From: Bdellovibrionales bacterium
GTDB lineage: Bacteria; Bdellovibrionota; Bdellovibrionia; Bdellovibrionales; UBA1609
Length of the DNA: 10,031 nt
Assembly: GCA_020435085.1 (NCBI GenBank)
Contig: JAGRAB010000076.1
Coordinates: 1 to 10,031, forward strand
Direction: 5' to 3'
Shown here in pieces: positions 4,987 to 10,031 of this stretch. The notes under the pieces were generated by a model, which saw only the letters and a list, made by a program, of their open reading frames with translations, did not search any database and was not told the DNA's origin. The position numbers and the translations under genes were made by a program. Positions within the stretch are counted from its first letter, which is position 1; each line of letters opens with the position of its first letter.

Positions 4987-6396
4987 TCAATTTTCAGGTG
5001 CTTGTGGGTACAGATGCTCTTTCATTTCGAGATCATTTTTTATTTTTTCCGAAAGAGTGATAAAAGGTTTTGTTGCTTCGAGCCACTGAGCCATGTCGTT
5101 TTTAGCATTATAAATTTGTTTAAGTCGCTTCATTTCTTTAAATTTACGACCTCGTTGATTGAAATTTGTTGGGCGAGGAAATAGCCCCCAATTAATATTG
5201 GTGGGTTGAAAATCCTCTTTTGCTTCAGTGATGGCATTATAAAGACTTCCAAATGCAGAAGTGCGAGGTGGAATATTGGTCTCTAGCCCTTCAATTTTAT
5301 CTTTTAGAAAGTGTGACACTAAAAGGCCAATACACGTTGATTCAAAATAACCTTCGACACCAGTGATTTGGCCTGCAAAAAAGAGCCATTCATCTTTGGG
5401 GCTTGATAAATCTTTATTCAAAAGTTTAGGAGAGTGAATATAAAGATTGCGATGAATACTTCCCAACTTTAAAAATTCAGCATTTTCTAATCCAGGAATT
5501 TTTCGAAAAATTTCTTTTTGATCGCCGTAGGCCATTTTGGTTTGAAAGCCAACCATGTTATAGGCTGTGGCCTCTTTGTTATCTTGTCGTAATTGAACAA
5601 CTGCAAAATATCTTTCATCTGTTTCAGGGTGGCGAATCCCTTTGGGAGAAAGGGGGCCAAAGCGAAGTGTTTCATCGCCTCGTTCAATAATGGCTTCAAT
5701 CGGCATGCATCCGTCAAAATAAGGAGTGTTTTCAAATTCTTTGGATTCAATTTTTCGAGCCGATTTAATAGAAGCAATTAAATCATAGTACTGCTCTTTT
5801 GTTAGAGGGCAGTTGTAATAATCAGCATTGCCTCGTTGAAAACGATCGGCTTTAAAAGCAATCGTTCCGTCAATGGTATCGGCATCAATAATCGGAGCGA
5901 TGGCATCATAAAAGTACAAAAATTCATTATCAAAATGAGTACGCAAACTTTCGGCCAACGGAGAATGCGTTAAAGGACCCGTTGCCAGAATCGCAGGTCT
6001 TGGAATGTCGTTTAAGTTCTCCACGACTTTTTCAACAACTTCAATATTCGGATGATTGCGAATAGCCAGTGTGATTTGTTTGGAAAACACCTCGCGGTCG
6101 ACTCCTAAGGCCATACCGGCAGGAACAGCAGCTTCTTTGGCACTTTTTAAAATCAATGAGCCGAGAGCTTCGGCCTCCCACTTGAGCTGACCTGGAGCAG
6201 AATAATCGGTGAGAGAGCCAAAAGAGTTAGAACATACAAGCTCAGCAAACTGCCCGGTTTTATGAGCTGGAGTGGAGGTTTTTGGCCTCATTTCATAGAG
6301 TTGCACAGAAAAGCCCATTTCGGCCAATTGCCAGGCGCACTCAGAGCCGGCAAGCCCAGCTCCAACGATATGAATTTTACTCTCTTTAGAGAACAT
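4987..6396 (-). CDS. trmFO: tRNA m5U54 methyltransferase TrmFO
   Basis: TrmFO is the FAD-dependent enzyme that makes 5-methyluridine at position 54 of the tRNA T-loop using methylenetetrahydrofolate as carbon donor. From the ATG at 6396 it has 469 residues. The N-terminal FAD-binding motif is VGAGLAGSE (11-19). It is followed by the family segments YEMRP (34-38) and FAELVCSNS (50-58). Cysteines C55 and C230 (YFDGCMPIE) match the two catalytic cysteines known as C53 and C226 in the Bacillus enzyme. A GTG at 6411 would add five residues, but the ribosome site GGAAAGG lies inside that extension, four bases before the ATG, which decides for 6396. The gene is head to head with the dciA-like gene, and its 3' end touches the repeated element. 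No terminator is obvious. Confidence 0.95.
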   Translation of the reverse strand: MFSKESKIHIVGAGLAGSECAWQLAEMGFSVQLYEMRPKTSTPAHKTGQFAELVCSNSFGSLTDYSAPGQLKWEAEALGSLILKSAKEAAVPAGMALGVDREVFSKQITLAIRNHPNIEVVEKVVENLNDIPRPAILATGPLTHSPLAESLRTHFDNEFLYFYDAIAPIIDADTIDGTIAFKADRFQRGNADYYNCPLTKEQYYDLIASIKSARKIESKEFENTPYFDGCMPIEAIIERGDETLRFGPLSPKGIRHPETDERYFAVVQLRQDNKEATAYNMVGFQTKMAYGDQKEIFRKIPGLENAEFLKLGSIHRNLYIHSPKLLNKDLSSPKDEWLFFAGQITGVEGYFESTCIGLLVSHFLKDKIEGLETNIPPRTSAFGSLYNAITEAKEDFQPTNINWGLFPRPTNFNQRGRKFKEMKRLKQIYNAKNDMAQWLEATKPFITLSEKIKNDLEMKEHLYPQAPEN

Positions 6397-6411
6397 GTTA
6401 CCTTTCCGCAC

Positions 6412-6825
6412 ATGAGTTCTGATAAAAAAAGGAGTCGCCTCCTACCTGCTGCCAACGTACTACAGGCCTTGCTTTCAAATGGCAAGTCGCCTCTCTCAGA
6501 ACAGTTCACTCGTTGGAAACTTTGGAGAAACTGGGAAGAAATTGTAGGGCCGTCCATTGGAAAAAACTCTCAACCGGTTGGCTTTAGTAAGGGGCGACTT
6601 TACGTTTGGGTGTCCAGTTCGGCTCGTATGCAAGAAATGCGATTTTTAGTGGGAAAAATTAAAGATAAAATCAATGCTCATTTAGGGTGTGAATATGTGA
6701 AGTTTATTCAGTTCACTCTGGACCGCAAATCTGTGCCCAGTCTTGAAGAAAGCGAAGAGGGTCTGCGTGATTTCCTTTCCAAATCACCTCCCAGTGGAGA
6801 TGAGGAGCCTCCACGCGACCGGTAG
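6412..6825 (+). CDS. dciA: DciA-like (DUF721) protein
   Basis: A 137-residue protein of the DUF721/DciA family. Members act as loaders or partners of the replicative helicase DnaB in bacteria that lack DnaC. The family core is clear: a helical N-terminus, WEEIVG (41-46), the strand GRLYVWVSSSARMQEM (61-76) and INAHLG followed by VKFIQF to about residue 101. The remaining 36 residues are acidic and proline-rich and lie over the 3' end of the M23 peptidase gene on the other strand. ATG 6412 was chosen because upstream in-frame starts would lie deep inside trmFO. It has no visible Shine-Dalgarno sequence, and only 15 bases separate it from the trmFO ATG. The helicase role is by family only. Confidence 0.8.
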   Translation: MSSDKKRSRLLPAANVLQALLSNGKSPLSEQFTRWKLWRNWEEIVGPSIGKNSQPVGFSKGRLYVWVSSSARMQEMRFLVGKIKDKINAHLGCEYVKFIQFTLDRKSVPSLEESEEGLRDFLSKSPPSGDEEPPRDR

Positions 6826-7642
6826 CTCCAGCAAGTCCAATCAAATGCCCTGTAGGGATATGATCTCCTAAAGCGACTTTGATTTTTTCTAAATGCATGT
6901 ACCGGCTAAATAGCCCCTGACCATGGGATACAATCACATTATTTCCGGCAACAGTCATATGATCGGCAAAGACCACAGTGCCTTCATTCGCATTGAAGAT
7001 AGGTACTCCCACACTGGCACGAAGATCAACACCAGAATGATAATAAGATCGGCCACTCGGTAGTGTTCGAGGGCGTCCAAAATAAGAGGTGACTCGAGAG
7101 TTAATAGGCTTCTTCCAACAAGATATTTCTTCAGAAGAGATTTCACTATTTAAGGCCGTGATGAGCCGATTGCGATCAATGATTTTTTTTTGATCATCAA
7201 CTTGCTTGAGTCGTTTTTGAACATTGGCAGGAAGTCGTAATTCATTGCCACTATCAACAGAGTCCGTTTTTATTTTTATATAGGTACGAAATACTTTTCT
7301 TGTCGGGTGGGTAAGAAGACCTTCAAAGAAATGTTTTGCTTTTACAAGTTCACCATGAAGTAACTTTGTTGTTCCACCATAGATTCCAGCAATAAAGAAT
7401 AATTTTTGTGATTGAGGAAGTGGAGTTAAAGCAGAGTTATTCAATTGAAGATTTTTAGCATCAGTTGGATAGTCTTTAAGATAAAGTTGACCAGGATGAA
7501 GTTCAAGCAGCGGAGGGAGGCCTGGGGCATTTACAAACTCTACCTTTTCAATTTCATAAGAGGGAAAAAAACATAAAATACAAAGTCCAGCCAGGATCCC
7601 CAAAAATAAAAAGATATCTTCTGCATAATTTTGAAAATGCAA
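6713..7642 (-). CDS. Membrane-anchored M23 (LytM/peptidase) protein
   Basis: A 309-residue protein with an N-terminal membrane anchor (about 10-27), a roughly 160-residue unassigned periplasmic region, and a C-terminal M23 domain. Zinc ligands H202 and D206 (HSGVD) and H283 (HLH) and the catalytic histidines H250 (YMH) and H281 are all present, so it should be an active metallo-endopeptidase cutting peptidoglycan cross-links. It starts with TTG two bases after the mlaD stop and has no clear ribosome site; no ATG precedes the first domain, so translation probably depends on mlaD. Its last 113 bases overlap the dciA-like gene on the other strand, including the HLH codons. A cell-wall hydrolase at the end of an Mla operon is not the usual content. 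The product role in lipid transport is unknown. Confidence 0.88.
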   Translation of the reverse strand: MHFQNYAEDIFLFLGILAGLCILCFFPSYEIEKVEFVNAPGLPPLLELHPGQLYLKDYPTDAKNLQLNNSALTPLPQSQKLFFIAGIYGGTTKLLHGELVKAKHFFEGLLTHPTRKVFRTYIKIKTDSVDSGNELRLPANVQKRLKQVDDQKKIIDRNRLITALNSEISSEEISCWKKPINSRVTSYFGRPRTLPSGRSYYHSGVDLRASVGVPIFNANEGTVVFADHMTVAGNNVIVSHGQGLFSRYMHLEKIKVALGDHIPTGHLIGLAGATGRVEAPHLHWEVIWKGNHADPLRFLQDWAQICGPE

Positions 7643-7644
7643 AA

Positions 7645-8466
7645 TTATTTGGAGTTTTCGCTCTTTTGAATGCTGCCCCGAATGAGGGGTTTGAGAAATT
7701 TGTTGCGTGGTTGTTCTCCTAAAATGCTGACCAAACGTTCATGAAGTGAAGGGTCATTCACAAGTGCCCCTAGAGATCCCTCACCCCTGTCTATCTTTTC
7801 TAATATATTCGATAGGTGGGTCAACGATTGCTTCAGTTTTGCATCATTCTCGTCTTGTCCACGAATATCTTTGACGAGTTTTCGAGCCTCAACAAGGAAA
7901 GACTTCATTTCTTGAGTCATTCCTACGGCTTGGTGCATAAACAATGCGCTGTTTCCGTCTTTGTTCAGGGCCTTGAGCAAGGTGTGTGTCTCATTGACGA
8001 CATCAACGACGGTCGACAAATCTTTACTTTTTTCTGTAATGACATCAATAAAATCACCTTCATCACTCGCAGAAATCAACTGCCCCTCGAGCAAAGGTTT
8101 TCCACCAATGGGACCAGGTTCAATAAATACATATTTATCACCTAAAGCCCCTTGTGTTTTGACAGATGCCAAAGCCCCTTCGGTGATTCGATTTTGAAAA
8201 TCTTGATCTATGTCTAAGTAAACAATAAGGCTCAGGGAGTCAGGTTCAAACTCAATCTTTCCAACATTTCCAATAGGAAAGCCAGCCAATGAAACAACAC
8301 TGCCACGAGAGAGACCTTGAACTTGGGGGAAACGGGCTTTGAGTTGGTATTTAGAAGTGAGAAACATGCGATCTCCACCCAGGAGTAAAATAGAAACAGC
8401 TAAAACAAGAATTCCAACAACGACAAAAACACCAACTTTAATTTCTGAAAGAGTATGTTTTTCCAT
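7645..8466 (-). CDS. mlaD: MlaD-type MCE-domain lipid transport protein
   Basis: The periplasmic substrate-binding subunit of an Mla-type ABC transporter moving phospholipids between inner and outer membrane. Its 273 residues comprise a short cytoplasmic N-terminus, one membrane helix (about 10-30), an MCE domain (about 39-118, with KYQLKARF and GALGDKYVFIEPG segments), and a long helical region with the MCE-family motif GEGSLGALVNDPSLHERL (228-245). MCE domains assemble as hexameric rings on the MlaFE core. It is longer than E. coli MlaD (183 residues) because of the helical tail, which may extend the channel across the periplasm. The ATG overlaps the mlaF stop by one base (TAATG), with GGGGAG upstream. 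Confidence 0.9.
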   Translation of the reverse strand: MEKHTLSEIKVGVFVVVGILVLAVSILLLGGDRMFLTSKYQLKARFPQVQGLSRGSVVSLAGFPIGNVGKIEFEPDSLSLIVYLDIDQDFQNRITEGALASVKTQGALGDKYVFIEPGPIGGKPLLEGQLISASDEGDFIDVITEKSKDLSTVVDVVNETHTLLKALNKDGNSALFMHQAVGMTQEMKSFLVEARKLVKDIRGQDENDAKLKQSLTHLSNILEKIDRGEGSLGALVNDPSLHERLVSILGEQPRNKFLKPLIRGSIQKSENSK

Positions 8467-9197
8467 TAGGCTCTTTCTCCCCTCACAAAGCGTTGTAAAA
8501 GCCCGTCAGGATCTTTATTAAGTTCTTCAACGGTGCCTTCCGCAGCAACGGCACCATTTAATAAGAGAACCATGCGATCACAAACGTTAAATGCAGATGG
8601 CATATCATGGGTTACAAAGACCGATGTGACACCCTTGTCTTTCATTCTTAAAATCATTTCTTGAATTTTTACCGTGTTATAAGGGTCAAGACCCGCTGTA
8701 GGTTCATCATAGAGTACCACTTTTGGACGAATAATAATAGATCTTGCAAGGCCCACGCGTTTTTGCATACCTCCAGAGAGTTGAGAGGGAGACTTAAACT
8801 CTGCATCTTCAAGACCAAACTCAGTGAGTTGTTCATGAATACGATTTTTTATTTCACTTTCATTGAGTTTAGTGTGTTCCCGAAGAGGGTAAGCCAAGTT
8901 TTCAAAAACAGACATGGAGTCAAATAAAGCTCCATTTTGAAAAACATAAGCCACTTTCGTTCGAATAGGTATGAGTTGATGTTCTGAAAAATTCGAAATT
9001 TCTTCGCCCTCAATAAATATTTCACCAGAATCTGGTTTTTCGAGGCCAATAAGGCTTCGTAAGACAACACTTTTTCCAACCCCTGAGCCACCAAGTAGGC
9101 CAAGGCATTCGCCTTCTTTTACTTGAAAGGAAACGTTCTTGTGAACAGGTTTGCCATCAAATGATTTTGCAAAGTTTTTTACGTCTATGACAGCCAT
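8466..9197 (-). CDS. mlaF: MlaF-type ABC transporter ATPase
   Basis: The cytoplasmic ATPase of the Mla transporter, 243 residues. All nucleotide-binding motifs are intact: Walker A GGSGVGKS (36-43), Q-loop glutamine Q87 (VFQNGALFDSMSV), signature LSGGMQKR (140-147), Walker B VVLYDEP with catalytic E165, D-loop GLDP (169-172) and switch histidine H197. The FQ-x-GALFDS-x-SV-x-ENL pattern is characteristic of MlaF-type (MCE-associated) ATPases. Its start overlaps the 3' end of mlaE by 13 bases and its stop overlaps the mlaD start by one, so the three are co-translated and presumably made in fixed ratio. Confidence 0.95.
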   Translation of the reverse strand: MAVIDVKNFAKSFDGKPVHKNVSFQVKEGECLGLLGGSGVGKSVVLRSLIGLEKPDSGEIFIEGEEISNFSEHQLIPIRTKVAYVFQNGALFDSMSVFENLAYPLREHTKLNESEIKNRIHEQLTEFGLEDAEFKSPSQLSGGMQKRVGLARSIIIRPKVVLYDEPTAGLDPYNTVKIQEMILRMKDKGVTSVFVTHDMPSAFNVCDRMVLLLNGAVAAEGTVEELNKDPDGLLQRFVRGERA

Positions 9198-9952
9198 TGT
9201 TCGATAATCCAGAAAAATTTTGTTAAAAAATAGTCACCCACTAAAATAAAAATAGAAGCTGTCACAACAGATTTTGTGGTGGCAGTTCCAACACCTTTTG
9301 TTCCCCCTTTAATATTGAGACCAAAGTAACAGGAAATCACTGCAATAAAGAGCGCGAAAAAAAATGTTTTTCCAAATCCCGACATATAATCAGCCAAAGT
9401 AATCGTTTGAAAAACTTTTTGCATATAAAATTGAGGATCTAAGCCTAAGTCGTTGTAGCCGACGTACATGCCACCATAGACACCAATCGCATTTGCAAAG
9501 GCACACAAAAGAGGAAGTGCAATGAGGCATGCAAGGATTCGAGGAATGACAATTTTTTTAATAGGCGAAGTGCCAAGGGCGCGAATGGCATCAATTTGTT
9601 GTGTCACCATCATGGAGCCAATTTCTGAAGTGATCCCCGCACCCACTCGAGCCGCTAGCATCAGGCTTGTAAAAACAGGTCCCATTTCTCGAATAATAGA
9701 CAATGAAACAATTTTAGGAACATAGAGCTTGCCCCCAAACTTTTCTAATCCAAGACCAAACTGAAGAGCCATTACCATACCTGTACTGAGTGCAGTGATA
9801 AGAACAAGGGGAAGTGACTTCACCCCCACCATATAAATTTGCTCAAGGATAAGTTTAAAATAAAGAGGTCGACGAAATGATTCATGAAAGGACTGGTAAA
9901 GAAGAAGAGAGGCTCCACCAAAAACTTGTAAAAATGAGAGGTAAGAGTTCAT
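9185..9952 (-). CDS. mlaE: MlaE-type permease
   Basis: The integral inner-membrane subunit of the Mla transporter, 255 residues with several hydrophobic segments. The family core is evident: LPLVLITALSTGMVMALQ (about 47-64), the REMGPVFTSLMLAARVGAGI region (about 88-107) that contacts the ATPase, and EIGSMMVTQQIDAIRALGTSP after it. It pairs with MlaF to drive phospholipid movement through the MlaD ring. The ATG overlaps the stop of the preceding gene as ATGA. AAGGA lies about 12 bases upstream, a rather long spacing, which also suggests coupling. Confidence 0.93.
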   Translation of the reverse strand: MNSYLSFLQVFGGASLLLYQSFHESFRRPLYFKLILEQIYMVGVKSLPLVLITALSTGMVMALQFGLGLEKFGGKLYVPKIVSLSIIREMGPVFTSLMLAARVGAGITSEIGSMMVTQQIDAIRALGTSPIKKIVIPRILACLIALPLLCAFANAIGVYGGMYVGYNDLGLDPQFYMQKVFQTITLADYMSGFGKTFFFALFIAVISCYFGLNIKGGTKGVGTATTKSVVTASIFILVGDYFLTKFFWIIEQWLS

Positions 9953-10031
9953 GGTGCTTGAAATCCTTCGATAAATTTTTGGAAAGCCTTAATGCCATCA
10001 TTGTAATTTTCATGGACAGCAATGTAAGACA
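9949..10031 (-). CDS. C-terminal fragment of an unidentified gene upstream of mlaE
   Basis: The window cuts this gene; only the last 26 codons and the TGA stop (9951-9949) are visible. The fragment ends in ENYNDGIKAFQKFIEGF followed by three residues. The NDGIKAF stretch recalls the C-terminus of crotonase-fold enzymes (enoyl-CoA hydratases), but a tetratricopeptide-like helix would look similar, so no function is assigned. The four-base ATGA overlap with mlaE suggests it is the preceding member of the same operon. The other two reverse frames are weaker: one has a stop at once, and the third crosses into mlaE without stopping. Confidence 0.6.
   Translation of the reverse strand, partial: SYIAVHENYNDGIKAFQKFIEGFQAP

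Overview
The window is AT-rich (roughly 40% GC by eye) and Gram-negative in content: an Mla-type outer-membrane lipid transport operon, a beta-barrel-like exported protein, and bacterioferritin. A TIGR02147-family regulator, a family I associate mainly with Bdellovibrio-like bacteria and Fibrobacteres, together with TrmFO and a dense, overlapping gene layout, suggests a low-GC member of Bdellovibrionota. This placement is inferred from gene families only.

Left part, mostly plus strand (1-3990): an exported PAP2 phosphatase; an intergenic element that recurs later; a truncated haemoglobin; a bacterioferritin-associated ferredoxin (bfd); then a translationally coupled pair made of a TIGR02147 regulator and an exported protein with an HEAMH motif and a barrel-like C-terminus. 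Bacterioferritin (bfr, minus strand) meets this pair tail to tail with one base between stop codons. Globin, Bfd and Bfr make this an iron/haem region. Bfd and Bfr normally work together: Bfr stores iron as ferric mineral and Bfd reduces it for release.

Middle (4460-4986): a 527-base gap between the bfr start and the trmFO stop. It is not empty. It holds a strong Shine-Dalgarno sequence buried in a 14-bp hairpin, a 42-codon hydrophobic ORF directly behind it, and a second copy (about 90% identical) of the element at 867-982. The repeat covers the last codons and the 3' flank of the small ORF. The three differences between copies inside the shared coding part are all synonymous. This small-peptide and structured-RNA unit is the best candidate in the window for something undescribed.

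Right part: trmFO (minus) and a dciA-like gene (plus) start head to head 15 bases apart. The dciA-like gene runs 113 bases into the opposite-strand M23 peptidase gene, so that the peptidase HxH motif lies antisense to the dciA tail. A tightly packed minus-strand operon fills the rest: an unidentified partial gene, mlaE, mlaF, mlaD and the M23 peptidase, with overlaps of 4, 13 and 1 bases and then a 2-base gap. MlaE and MlaF form the inner-membrane ABC core and MlaD the periplasmic MCE subunit. No mlaC or mlaB follows; the peptidase occupies that place.

No rRNA, complete tRNA, CRISPR array, insertion sequence or transposase was seen.
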